DNA from: Okapia johnstoni
Lineage: Eukaryota > Chordata > Mammalia > Artiodactyla > Giraffidae
DNA length: 64,000 nucleotides
Reading direction: 5' to 3'
Assembly (NCBI GenBank): GCA_024291935.2
Contig: CM044305.1
Location: 92,248,397 to 92,312,396, forward strand
Under the pieces are notes generated by a model. The model was not told the DNA's origin, made no database searches, and saw only the letters and a list, made by a program, of their open reading frames with translations. The stretch's first letter is position 1; the number at the start of each line of letters is the position of its first letter. Below are positions 24,208 through 35,039 of this stretch, piece after piece. The translations under genes and the position numbers were made by a program.

Positions 24208-25299
24208 TATAATAAAGTAGCCAAACACAGTTTCTGTCAAAATAGTTCCTTTATTCACTTTCTTCTGCTTTTGTCTAGTGGAGATTCATTGCCTGATTGC
24301 TAGAAACACTAAAATAATGCAGCTGGTATAGTGGTCAAAATCATTACATTTTGTTAATAAAATTTTTAATTTTTTTCTTTCAATATGTTTTCATGTCAGG
24401 ATGATACAATTCTTCTGAATGGAATTACTTATTTCATATTAAACCCATAGTGTATATGGTAATACTTTATATCATAATTTTTAATGATCAAGCTTTTTGG
24501 GTAGAAAAGTTTTTTTCTTTTCTTTTTTATGTTTGCTCCAACGAGCACAAGGCTGTGGAGTCACATGTGTTTTGTTGTTGGTTTTTTTTCACTATGTTTC
24601 TCCTCTGTTGTTACCATAGAAATGAAGTAGCATCAGAGTGTCATGTTATTGTCAATAAACATGCTCTCTTATTTGTTTGTAGCATTGTTTGACAAATGTA
24701 GTTTAAATCTACTATCCAGATATTCTGGCTTTTCTTGTTAGTTAGGCATTTAGGTTGCTGTGCTGCTTTTTAATATTAGTTAACAGTTTCATGATTTTTA
24801 TTAGTGTGACAGTGGGTTGATACAATGGACTTCATTCTCTTCCAGCCCATTTCTGACACTGATTTTATCTTCCCAACAAAGTGATCTTAGTCTCTCTTTG
24901 TCTCTGTCACTTTTATCTTTGTCTCTATCACATTTAGCTTAGTGTTAGTGGCTCAGTCATGTCCAACTCTTCACAACCCTAGAGATTGTAGCCCACCAGC
25001 CTCCTCTGAAATAGCCAAATTTAGAATAATGATGTTTTACAATTTATATCTAGTCTATTAGTTTAAAAGAAAAAAATAGATTTCTCTTGTTATTTGACTA
25101 ATGCTAAATATTCTTCACAATGTTGTGCAGGAAGAAAGAAGAATGTTGATTCAATTATGTGTTTATTTGTTGTTCTAGACTAAAGACTCCACTGCTGTAA
25201 CAAAACAGCTCCCACTGTGTTAGGTTATACACTACTGAAAACAGAGAGATAGGATCAGTATCCTTGTATTAAATTGGAGGAAATTAATTTCATTTCCAA
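24208..25299. other. AT-rich stretch, no gene recognised
   Basis: Apart from the SINE tail at 24942-25010, nothing recognisable. The 80-codon frame at 24450-24692 is hydrophobic and T-rich, as expected of chance frames in such sequence. Confidence 0.45.
24942..25010 (-). mobile_element. Bov-tA tail fragment
   Basis: agtgttagtggctcagtcat, gtccaactcttcacaaccct, then cagcctcctctga. Truncated. Confidence 0.8.
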
Positions 25300-25510
25300 G
25301 CTCTTGAAAGTCTTTACATGAATTACCTCATTAGATTCTTATAGCTAAGCTATGAGTTCAGTCCTGTTACCTACGCTGTATTACAGCAGGAAAAGGTGTT
25401 TAAATAGGTATAGTATCTTGCCCTAAGGTACAGCTTGTTAGTAGCAGTTGTTTTTGAATCTTAGTATTTACTGCTGCTAGAGTACACATATTTAAATTAA
25501 TCATTACCCT
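25300..25510 (+). mobile_element. MIR SINE, decayed
   Basis: ttacctcattagattcttat, agtatcttgccctaaggtac, agcttgttagtagcagttg and ttttgaatcttagtattta follow the MIR order. Confidence 0.6.
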
Positions 25511-25688
25511 ACAGTCTAGGTAATGATTAGTACTGAGGAAGGACAGCTCATGCAAAGTGATTAAGATCAAGACAGAAAAGAGACCATGAGGTGTCTGGGG
25601 AACTGGGAATGGCTTAAAATGGTAAGTGTGATGGTTAATGAGCAGGAGGCCAATGATAAGAGTTCCTCTGTCTGCTTGGTGACTGTCT

Positions 25689-25829
25689 TACTCCATTCAG
25701 GCTGCTATGATAAAATATCACACATTGGAAAGCTTATAAACAACTGAATTTATTTATAACACTTTTAGAGGTTGGAAGTCCAAGATCATGATGCCAGCAT
25801 GGTCGGGTGACGGTCTTCTTCCTGGTTCA
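25689..25829 (-). mobile_element. MaLR LTR fragment (MST/MLT1-type)
   Basis: Reverse complement of a MaLR LTR end: ccattcaggctgctatgata, aaatatcacacattgg, gaagtccaagatcatgatgc, ttcctggttca. Truncated by the BovB that follows. Confidence 0.65.
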
Positions 25830-26335
25830 TTGTTGTTGTTCAGTCGCTCGTTCACGTCTGACTCTTTTCGACCCCATGGACTGCAGCACACCAGGCTTCC
25901 CTGTCCTTCACCATCTCCCAGAGTTTGCTCAAACTCATGTCTATTGAGTCGGTGATGCCACTCAACCATCTTGTCCTTTGTCCTCCCCTTCTCTTCCTGC
26001 CTTCAATCTTTTCCAGCATTGGGGTCTTTTCCAATGATTTGGCCCTTTGTATCAGGTGGCCAGAATATTGGAGCTTCAGCTTCAGCATCAGTCTTTCCAA
26101 TGAATATTCAGAGTTGATTTCCTTTAGGATTGACTGATCTTGCAATCCAAGGGACTCTCAAGAGTCTTCTCCAACACCACATTTTGAAAGCATCAGTTCT
26201 TTGGTGCTCAGCCTTTTTTATGGTTCAACTCTCACATCCATACATGACTACTGGAAAAAAAAATATATATATTTTGACTTTGACTCTATGGACCTTTGTT
26301 GGCAAAGTAATGTCTATGCTTTTTAATATGATCCC
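25830..26335 (-). mobile_element. BovB 3' end
   Basis: Antisense BovB tail and last part of the ORF: ctgcagcacaccaggcttcc, catgtctattgagtcggtga, ggagcttcagcttcagcatc, caagggactctcaagagtct and a frame at 25852-26145 that is a broken C-terminal piece. A plus-strand SINE scrap (aaggaaatggcaaccactcc) follows at 26340-26400. Confidence 0.92.
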
Positions 26336-26400
26336 CTGAAGAAGGAAATGGCAACCACTCCAATATTCTTGCTTGGGAACTCCCAGACATGACTTAGTGA

Positions 26401-26954
26401 TTAAACAATGAGTGAGCAGAAAATTTAAATATGAAACGATAGGTTGACACTATTGAAAAAAAAAGAAACAGACGTAAGAGAATAACATAATACAACAATA
26501 ATATTCAAAAAGCAAAGAAAGTATAATCCTAGAAAACGAATTATTCCCAGATAGTATAAGAGGAAGTTAGTCATAATCTTCTTTAATACTAGTAAGAAAT
26601 TTCAACTCATGGAAAAAATGAAATTAAAGCATAGGAGAAATTGACAACAATGAACTGACAAAATTCTTGTGAAAATAGGGAAAAATAAAGCCATTGCTGA
26701 AGTGAAACATTATTAGAAGCATCAGGAATCAGAATGGATGGTGCAGAAGAAAAAAGGTCTGATACCAGGATATAGAACAGAAAAAAAAACCCACAAAGAA
26801 ATAAAAACTACTAGAAGAAGGCAATAGATATGAAAGGGAGAGAACAAAGCACTAACCTATGGGTTGTTGTAATTCCTACCACAATTCTCAACTGGAAATG
26901 TCATTTTTACAAGGGGAAAATATCAGGCTGGTTTTAAAATTCTTTTCTGTAATT
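26401..26954. other. A-rich sequence, no gene recognised
   Basis: A-rich with no frames above the listing size. It may be old L1 sequence, but I cannot confirm it. Confidence 0.4.
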
Positions 26955-27036
26955 TTTAGTGTCAAAAGGCGTACTAATTTACCACAAACTCAGTAGATTA
27001 AACAACAGAAATTTATTGTCTCATAGTCTGGAGACT

Positions 27037-27306
27037 CAGAGAAGGCAATGGCACCCCACTCCAGTACTCTTGCCTGGAAAATCCCATGGATGGAGGAGCC
27101 TGGTAGGCCACAGTCCATGGGGTTGCTAAGAGTCGGACACGACTGAGCGACTTCATTTTCACTTTTCCCTTTCATGCACTGGAGACGGAAATGGCAACCC
27201 ACTCCAGTGTTCTTGCCTGGAGAATCCCAGGGATGGCGGAGCCCGGCGGGCTGCCGTCTGTGGGGTCGCACAGAGTCGGACACGACTGAAGCGACTTAGC
27301 AGCAGC
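27037..27306 (+). mobile_element. Bov-A2 SINE
   Basis: Full dimeric Bov-A2 with a perfect 12-base target duplication, agtctggagact, at 27025-27036 and 27307-27318. The few bases cagagaaggc at the start and the short AGC tail mark its ends. Confidence 0.95.
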
Positions 27307-27438
27307 AGTCTGGAGACTATAAGTTGGAGATAAAGGGGTTGGCAATTTTGGTTCCTTTTGAGGGCTGTGAGGTAGAATCTATTCCAGGCCTTTCTTCTAG
27401 CTTCTGATCGTTTGTTGTCAGTTTTTGGTGTTCCTTAG

Positions 27439-28005
27439 TGTAATAGGATTCTTGAGAGAAATGGAACCAATACGATGGGTGGATGGATAATGATAGATAG
27501 ACAGACAGATTTATTATAAAGAATTAGTTCATGTGATTATGGAGGCTGAGCAGTCCCAAGACCTGCAGTCAGCAAGCTGGAGACCCTGAGTCCAAAGGCC
27601 TGAGAAAGCAGGAGAGCTGATGGTCTAATTTTACAGTCTGAAAATCAGTAGGCTCAGGCTGGAGGGTCAAGAACAGCTGATGGTTCAGTCCAAATCTGAA
27701 GGTCAGAAAAGATCAATGTCTCAGCTCAATCAGGCAGAAGGGGTTCTCTCTATACATATTTTTTTCTTTTATGAGTTCCCTCTTACTCATAGGAGGGTCA
27801 ATGGTTTTGTTCTATTCAAGTCAACCACTGATTAGATTATGGCCACCCACATTATGAAAGGCAATCTGCATTACTAAGTCTACCAAATTTAAATGTTAAT
27901 CTCATCCAGAAAACACCCTCACAGACACACCCAGAATAATGGTTGACCAAATATCTGGGTACCCCGTAGTTCAGTAAAGTTTGATACATAAAATTAACCA
28001 TCGCA
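27439..28005 (-). mobile_element. Solo ERVL-type LTR (MLT2-like)
   Basis: In plus-strand reading it begins tgtaataggattcttgagag and ends aaaattaaccatcgca, the reverse of an MLT2-like LTR. It contains gatagatagacagacagat and caccctcacagacacaccca. The 5-base duplication cttag at 27434-27438 and 28006-28010 fits ERVL integration. It is inserted in the MLT1 LTR. Confidence 0.75.
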
Positions 28006-28207
28006 CTTAGCTTCTGTTGCATCACTCTGATCTCTGCCTTCATCTCCACATGGTACTCTCCATGTGTACATATATGTATCCAAAGTTCCCCCTTTCATAA
28101 GGACACCAAGTCATATCAGATTAGGGGTCCACCTTAGTCCAGAATGACCTCATTTTAATTAATTACACCTGAAACAACCCTATTTCCAAATAAGGTCACA
28201 GTCTACG

Positions 28208-28493
28208 GTACTGGGTGGAGAAGGCAATGGCACCCCACTCCAGTACTCTTGCCTGGAAAATCCCATGGACAGAGGAGCCTGGTAGGCTGCAGTCCATGGG
28301 GTCGCTAAGAGTCAGACACAACTGAGCGACTTCGCTTTCACTTTTCACTTTCATGCATTGGAGAAGGAAATGGCAACCCACTCCAGTGTTCTTGCCTGGA
28401 GAATCCCAGGGACGGGGAAGCCTGGTAAGCTGCCGTCTATGGTGTCGCACAGAGTTGGACAAGACTGAAGCGTCTTAGCAGCAGCAGCAGCTA
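28208..28493 (+). mobile_element. Bov-A2 SINE
   Basis: Full dimeric form, from ggtggagaaggcaatggcac to an AGC repeat. Flanks ggtactgggtgg and aagtactgggga are a slightly diverged target duplication in the MLT1 LTR. Confidence 0.94.
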
Positions 28494-28560
28494 AAGTACT
28501 GGGGATTTGGATTTCAACACATGAATTGGGGGAGCAAAATTAAACCCATCACAGAAGGCA

Positions 28561-29140
28561 TATCAGTGACTTTTCTCAGAATTAGGAGAGAGGAAATACG
28601 TGACACAGAAATTTTAAAGCTTTCTAAGCAGGGTCTTGAGTTGTACAGCTCCAGAGGACACAATCTCAGAGACTACAAGGTGAGTTGTGCTTCTGGAGGC
28701 ACAATGCACACCCCATCCTAGGTGACAAATGCCCCCTGGAGTTACATACAATGGGCATTTGCCTGTTTTGCAGGCAACAGGAAATCTCAAACATGCACTG
28801 ACACAGAAAACACAGGCGCCCGTGAACCTGGCTTGCAAAACAAAATCAACCAAGACCTAAAGGAAAATGATTTAGGACTGGATGAACAATTATATTAAAA
28901 GGACAGTGGTACAGTGGTTGGAATTCTGTGGAATAAAAACTACCCTTTCCTTTATAAAAGTATATACTGTTCAAACATTTCTATATTAAGCTCATTTTAT
29001 ACTCAAAATCCAATTTTAAAAAGTAATTTTGTTTTATTTTATACTAAAAATCCAATTTTTAAGTCACTTTGTTCAGTTCTTATTTGAGCTAATGATAGTA
29101 AATACAAGTCTCTATAATTCAACACTATTACTGTTTCCTT
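28561..29140. other. No gene recognised
   Basis: Mixed, then AT-rich. The 79-codon minus frame (28614-28853) and the 66-codon plus frame (28521-28721) overlap each other and show no domain. Confidence 0.45.
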
Positions 29141-29142
29141 TT

Positions 29143-29272
29143 TTTGTTGTTGTTAGTCACTCAGACGTGTCCAACTCTTTGTGACCCCATGGACTGTAGC
29201 CTGGCAAGTTCCTCTGTCCATGAGATTCTCCAGGCAAGAATACTGGAGTGGGTTGCCATTTCCTTCTCCATT
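29143..29272 (-). mobile_element. Bov-tA tail fragment
   Basis: ttgttgttgttagtcactca, gtgaccccatggactgtagc, gggttgccatttccttctcc. The tRNA head is missing. Confidence 0.88.
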
Positions 29273-29428
29273 GTTTCCTTTGAGCAACATCAAATATCAC
29301 CTAACAATTTATATTTATATACTGCTATAAAATTAAAAAATAATTTTACAGCATCATTCTATTAATTCTTACAGCAACCTAATTTCATTGGAGCATGTAT
29401 GTTATCTCTGTTCAAAATATCTTGCCTC

Positions 29429-29745
29429 GGGCTTCCTTGGTGGCTCAGTGGTAAAGAGTCTGCCTGCCAATGCAGGAGACACAGGTTCAATCTCTGGTCT
29501 AGGGAGACCCCACACGCCATGGAATGGCTAAGCCCATGTGCCACAGCTACTGAGCCTGTGCTCTGGAGCCCAGGAGCCACAACCATTGAGCCCATACACT
29601 GCAACTACTGAAGCCTGCAGACTCTAGAGCCTGTTCTCTCCAACGAGAGAAGTCACCACGGTAAGAGGCCCATGCACTGCAACTAGAGAAAAAGCTGTTT
29701 AGCAGCAAAGACCCAGCACAGCCAAAAATGAATAAATAAAATACA
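29429..29745 (+). mobile_element. CHR-type tRNA-derived SINE
   Basis: gggcttccttggtggctcag, gtctgcctgccaatgcagga, catgtgccacagctactgag, ccaacgagagaagtcaccac, agacccagcacagccaaaaa and an ataaataaa tail. It is longer than the copy at 4511 because a middle segment (actgaagcctgcagactcta and nearby) is present. Confidence 0.9.
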
Positions 29746-31419
29746 TTATTATAAACAAAATATACTAACATTATTAATATATTAATAAAATATATTACTA
29801 TATAAAATATATTATTTAAAAATAAGAGTGTTAGAAAAAAAAAAGAAGTTGACTTTATATATCTTATCTCAGATCATCTGGCTATAAGACATGAACCCAG
29901 AATCCACTTGGTACATAATTCATTAAAATATGTTTAAAATATTTTGCTGAATTTATGACTGTGAAAGTCTTGGATACAATAGAAAATTTTGGCTAAAAAG
30001 AATACCCAGAAGAGTATCTCGAGATGCTAGATGTGGATGTGGGTGGACATCAGTATATAAAAGTTAACTTTAAATCAGCATCCAAACATTCTCTCTTCTG
30101 TGAGTCTTTTCTTGGTTTCGTTTTACCACATTTTTTACTTCTGTTGAATTGCAACCTCATTTCAAAAAATGGAACAATTTGAATAAGCTCATGTTTGTTA
30201 AAGAACTGTCCATCTCTGAAATAAAACTAAATTGTCTTTAAACATGAACTTTATACAATCCCGAATCTACCTCTCCCCTGTGAATACCAAGGAAACAGTG
30301 CCCTAAATTCAGTTTTAAAATTATTTTGCCATTTTCCAGGATGTTTAAATAGTAAGATACAGGTAACTGAGGATTAAGATACAAATTCAGGGCAAAGAAA
30401 TGAAGATTAGAAAGGTGGGATTTGCTAGACAGGCTAGTGGAGTGGATCTTTTGTGTTGTACAAATGGTGTTGGTGGGGATCTAAATTCGCCGTTGTCATG
30501 GAGACCTTTGCACCTGGCTGACATCTGTTATTTTCTTTCTTGAGATGGCAACCACTTAGCTTGTGGGATCTCTGATGCATCTTGCTTTGCTTTCTCTTAA
30601 ACTGTTTGTGAATGAAAGCAGACATTAAAATATGCTAATACAGTGTCCTGCCTTTGGGAGCTGTTCTTCCATTACATTTGTGATTTGTTAAAGCTCATCT
30701 ATGGTTCATTTTAGCCATGGTGTTGGGAGGAAGAAGCAGACAAATAGGATGCCTGAAACTGCCTGCACTGTTGCCTAGGGGACACGAAAGTGACCTTTTA
30801 TCTTTGTTTGCCTAGACTATAGTTTTCAAGTGCTTAAAGACCATTTCTTTCCAGACAATACAGCAAGGGCAAAAATAAAAGTGAAAATTACATTATTTGT
30901 TTTTTAAATGCTTTCATTTTTAATGTTGTTATTATGATGATTTTAGCTTTATTTTAATAATTCAAGCTGAGGATTATGTGTAGGAAACAGTAATAATTTA
31001 TTTCTGGCCCCATAGCTGTCAGTTCACCTTAATCAGTGACTCACATATTGATAAAGTAAAAGCCAAATAACCAAATTAAACAAAAAGCAGTTTTAAGGAG
31101 GATGTGCCATTTCCCATGAGCCAGTTTTATCAAAGAAACATCGTAAATGTTTAATAAATGTTTTTAATAAAAATTGACAGGCTATAAATAAATACTTCAG
31201 ATTTTATGAAAGTTATGATTATCCATGGTTGAATAGCAATTTATAACTCAGCAAGAAGTCATCCAACTAGTGTCAGTATCTAATTTGATAATGCTTTGTT
31301 ATACAGCATTTGGGGCTACATTAAAGAAAACCAATTTTCTCTTTTGCATTACTATATCAGAAGCAGAAAAAGCATCTTTCCTGTCTGTCTCTACATCTAC
31401 TGTTTCAATATCAAGAACA
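29746..31419. other. Long SINE-free stretch, no coding gene recognised
   Basis: About 1.6 kb with no young SINE. 30490-30790 holds three RFX X-box-like motifs (see findings). The frames are short, and the minus frame at 30434-30625 is unsupported. Confidence 0.45.
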
Positions 31420-31907
31420 TGTTATTGTTGCAGGAAGGGGAACCCCTTCCAGGGCCTGAAAGTGGGATCTTGTCTAACACTTGGAAATGAATTGTCTGAG
31501 GAGATACATGTGTTGACAAAGCAAGAGATTTTTTTGGGAAGGGGCCCCTGGGCGGAGAGCAGTAGGGTAAAGGAACCCAGGAGAATAGCTCTGCCACGTG
31601 GCTCTCAGTCTCAGGTTTTATGATGATGGGATTAGTTTCTGGGTTGTCCTTAGCCAGTCTTCTGACTCAGAGTCCTTCCTGGTGGTTCACCCCTTGTTCA
31701 GCCAAGATGGATGCCAGAGAGAAGGATTCTGGGAGGTGGTTGGACATGTGGTGTCACTTTTGACCTTTCCTGAACTCTCCCTGTTGGTGGGGGCTTATTA
31801 GTTCTGTGTTCCTTACCAGGACCTCCTGTCATAAAACAACTCATGCAAATGGTGACTATGGTGCCTGGCCAGGGTGGGCGGTTCCAGTCAGTGTGCTTCC
31901 CCTAACA
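31420..31907 (-). mobile_element. Ruminant ERV LTR, solo (BTLTR1-like)
   Basis: Plus-strand reading starts tgttattgttgcaggaaggg and ends cttcccctaaca, giving TG...CA ends on the minus strand. gtgttgacaaagcaagagat, agatggatgccagagagaag and ccttaccaggacctcctgtc are phrases I associate with a common bovine LTR. The expected poly(A) signal position reads gagatttttttggg, so AATAAA is mutated. No target duplication was seen. Confidence 0.6.
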
Positions 31908-32390
31908 GTATGCAGTTGTTTTGCTTAGCAGACCTTCAACATAAATGCAAGGAAGTCAGGTCCCACAGCAGCATAATGACTTGTAGTTAAATATGGGTGT
32001 GACAAAGAGAACTTTTAACATATCAAAGCAGATTCTTGCTTTTGTCCATAAAAAGGGAAACTTTTACAAGCAAATATCTACCTGTTGGTCACAGCAGAAA
32101 GCCAGAGTTTTTTTTTTCTGGTAGCTAAATTAGTCTCTGACAATAACTCTCTATAGAAAATAGTATTTTATATATTACTTTGGTAAATCTAAGTCCCATA
32201 AGTCATAGGGTAAAACTGAGGACCTTAAGACAAAGTTATATACTCAGTAATGTAACTGTGTCACCTTCCTCAATAGCCAATGCCTACAAAATATTAATAA
32301 AATTACCCTTCTTTGCACACCCATATCACCAAGGCATAATTACTTACCCACCCTTATTTGCTGGAGTTCAGCCCACTCAAAGAGTTATCA
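31908..32390. other. No gene recognised
   Basis: AT-rich sequence between an LTR and a SINE. Nothing was recognised in it. Confidence 0.45.
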
Positions 32391-32391
32391 C

Positions 32392-32612
32392 TGGAACTTC
32401 CCAAGTGGTCCAGTGGTTAAGAATCTGCCTGTCAATTCAGGGGACACGGGTTCAATCCCTGGTCTGGGAATATCCCACATGCTACAGATCCCAATTACTG
32501 AGCCCACACTCTAGAGCCTGTGGGCCACAACAAGAGAAGTCTGTTGGCAGGCAGCTAGGGAAGCCAGAGCACCACAAGGAAGACCCAGCACAGCCAAAAT
32601 AAAAAATAAATA
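32392..32612 (+). mobile_element. CHR-type tRNA-derived SINE
   Basis: ggaacttcccaagtggtcca, gaatctgcctgtcaattcag, ttcaatccctggtctgggaa, aagacccagcacagccaaaa, then an A-rich tail. Confidence 0.88.
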
Positions 32613-34300
32613 CAGAAGCATATTTTTAAAGAGTGTTTCCATTAAGTATTCCTGAGCATTGAGAGAGGGACCTGCTCACCTGTTTGCTCTGGAACATGCT
32701 GCTTCGTGGCTTGCCTGGACTTCTATTGTCCCCAGGCCTCTGGTGCTGTTGATAAGGCAGAGAGGTGCCTGATCTTCTGAGAACAGGTGTCGTTTTTCCA
32801 CTGTGGATGGTCACTCATCCTCCAACTCCAAGTTGGAGGACAAGTCGCTGCTCTGTTGAGTTTCTCACAGCACACATTTCAGGCAGCTGAGTGTTGTAAA
32901 GACCTTGCTAGTGGCTTAGGGAAGACCCCCTCCCATGGCTTATATTCACTGCTCACTGACCACCAGCCCGGTTCAGCCTTGAGGTGGGGAGAACTGCCAT
33001 GCCGCATCACCACACCCAAGAACCCAGAACATTTCGCCACAGAAAAAGAAGGAATTCTTTTTCCCTCAGAACAACTCCTTTTCTGCCTCTGGATGATGGA
33101 GCTAATACATTCATTTTCCTTAGAGGGAACCCCATGCCCATCTCCACGGAATGGACTCTGGATACTATGGCCTAAACAAGACCATTCACAATACACAGCA
33201 TTTGGCCAATGTTTGGCCTACTCTCAATCTAAATTACACCACAAAGGGCTCCTATAGTCCAATGCTGTCTATTGTGATGGTCTTGTTCAGGCCAGGTTAC
33301 CTGGGGTCAATGCAATCTAATTTCTAGCCACAGGTTTTCCTTTAGTGAACAAGTCAAGGTAAGATCAGACCTCTTATGCTCCCCAGTTTGCTGAAAACTG
33401 TTCAGAATATTTATGGACATCTTTCAAACTCAACAATGATCTCAGGCATAGGACGCATTTTGTCTATGTGTGACTCTGCCGAGGTATAATTTATTTTTAA
33501 ATACACCAATTTATATTCCTAAACAACACAAAATCTTGTCTACAGTACCTTCTGGATTCATACTTGCCTACTGTCTGAATGACTGATAAGACTCACCAAA
33601 TTGATCCCACCCTAAAAAAAAAGGAAGGCTTCTGTAAAATCAAATTCAATTTGTCAATGTAAAATGCTGGAACTGTAATCTTTATAAATGATTAAGCATT
33701 CCAGCTTAAAAAATTCCAAGATACCGGCCCCAACAGGCCCCTCATTCATGACAGAACCATAAAGTTATAATTATCTCAGAATATAAGCCAGTCATACCAG
33801 AAGAATGACTGTATGCTCCAAAGGGAACTTCAACACTACTGAGCAACCTAAAAATGTGTCTATATACTTATTTTTGTTGCAGAAAACTTAACTTTTGTTG
33901 CAGTAGCTGATTTCTGGATGTCTAATTCAATTTTTATATGTATAAGTTTATACTAACAGATCAAATATTTTATCAAGTTTTATGGGAAAAAATGGCATTT
34001 TAAAGTTTTGTCATATATTTCTTAAGTATTGTAAATTAAATATTTTCCATTTTATTTGTTTCAAAAAAGCAACCAAATGGAAACTTCTATTTATAATAAG
34101 GAAACTAGCTTCACTCTTTCAGGTCATTCGTTTCATTTAATGCAATTTTAATCAAGGTTCTTTTTTTATTCATATCTATTTTGCATAAAAATCTCTTTTT
34201 TGCATAAGAATCTTTTAAAAATCTTTTTACTAATCTCTGAGACAGTGAACTGAAAGTTCCTTAGTACTTACTCATTGGTATGCTGGTAAATAGTTGCCAA
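32613..34300. other. Unclassified sequence, no gene recognised
   Basis: 32640-33260 has moderate G+C and several mutually overlapping frames (156 codons at 32787-33257, 105 codons on the minus strand) without any domain. It could be old ERV-derived sequence, but I cannot assign it. 33300-34300 is AT-rich. Confidence 0.4.
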
Positions 34301-34303
34301 ATG

Positions 34304-34305
<2 letters not shown>

Positions 34306-34378
<73 letters not shown>
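34306..34378. repeat. Compound (TC)n(TA)n microsatellite
   Basis: About 17 TC units (34306-34340) run directly into about 19 TA units with one phase break (34341-34378). Confidence 0.97.
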
Positions 34379-34838
34379 AGGCCCTGATTTGTAATGTTTG
34401 CCAATTTTCATCGTATAAATACTTCCATTTTGGTCAATTTCAGCCCACCAACATCACATCACTAAATATACAATCAGTTCCTGGCCATTGTGAAGCAGTA
34501 TACTCTCAAAAACTAGTGTCAACTAGTTCCAGCACACTGTAAGATCCACTCTCTCACTTCCCAGAGTAAAACTGAAAACACTCACAAATATATCAATTTC
34601 TGCAAGTAGAGGGTACAGAGTGTGTATATTGTTATTGTTAAGAGGTAATATGTTTTTTTATGACAGCAATTCTGATCTATTGCTGATTTATGGGACAAGA
34701 AACACAGTTTTCTTCCTTTGTTCTCTTAAGATTGTTCAGTCCGCACAGAAGAATACCTGCAGATGAGATGGGAAAAAGTATTTTTTCAAAATACTAGTCA
34801 TTTTTAAGTACACTCTTCCCTTTAAATTGAGGCTATAT

Positions 34839-34960
34839 GCAATGGACATAAGTTTGAGTAGGCTCCGGGAGTTGGTGATGGACAGGGAAGCCTGGCGTGC
34901 TGCAGTCCACGGGGTCACAAGGAGCTGGTAGTGACTGAGCGACTGAATTGAACTGATTTT
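34839..34960 (+). mobile_element. BovB 3' tail
   Basis: atggacataagtttgagtag, gggagttggtgatggacagg, gactgagcgactgaattgaa. Strongly 5'-truncated. Confidence 0.92.
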
Positions 34961-35039
34961 TTTCTTGTAACAGTGGATTCAGAAAGCAAAACTAAATGGT
35001 TTTTAAGTTATTGAAAAGCATCATCTTTCTTTCTAGAAA

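Larger units (their letters stand above)
26955..28560 (-). mobile_element. MLT1 (MaLR) LTR, split by three later insertions
   Basis: Pieces in order are 26955-27036, 27307-27438, 28006-28207 and 28494-28560. Phrases include caacagaaatttattgtctc, gttccttttgagggctgtga, ctgatctctgccttcatctc, aataaggtcaca and ggatttcaacacatgaattg. The gaps are filled by a Bov-A2, an MLT2-like LTR and a second Bov-A2. Confidence 0.75.

Noticed and set aside
32787..33257. 156-codon frame and its antisense partner
   Set aside because: Neither shows a domain, splice context or promoter. Overlapping frames in both directions point to chance.
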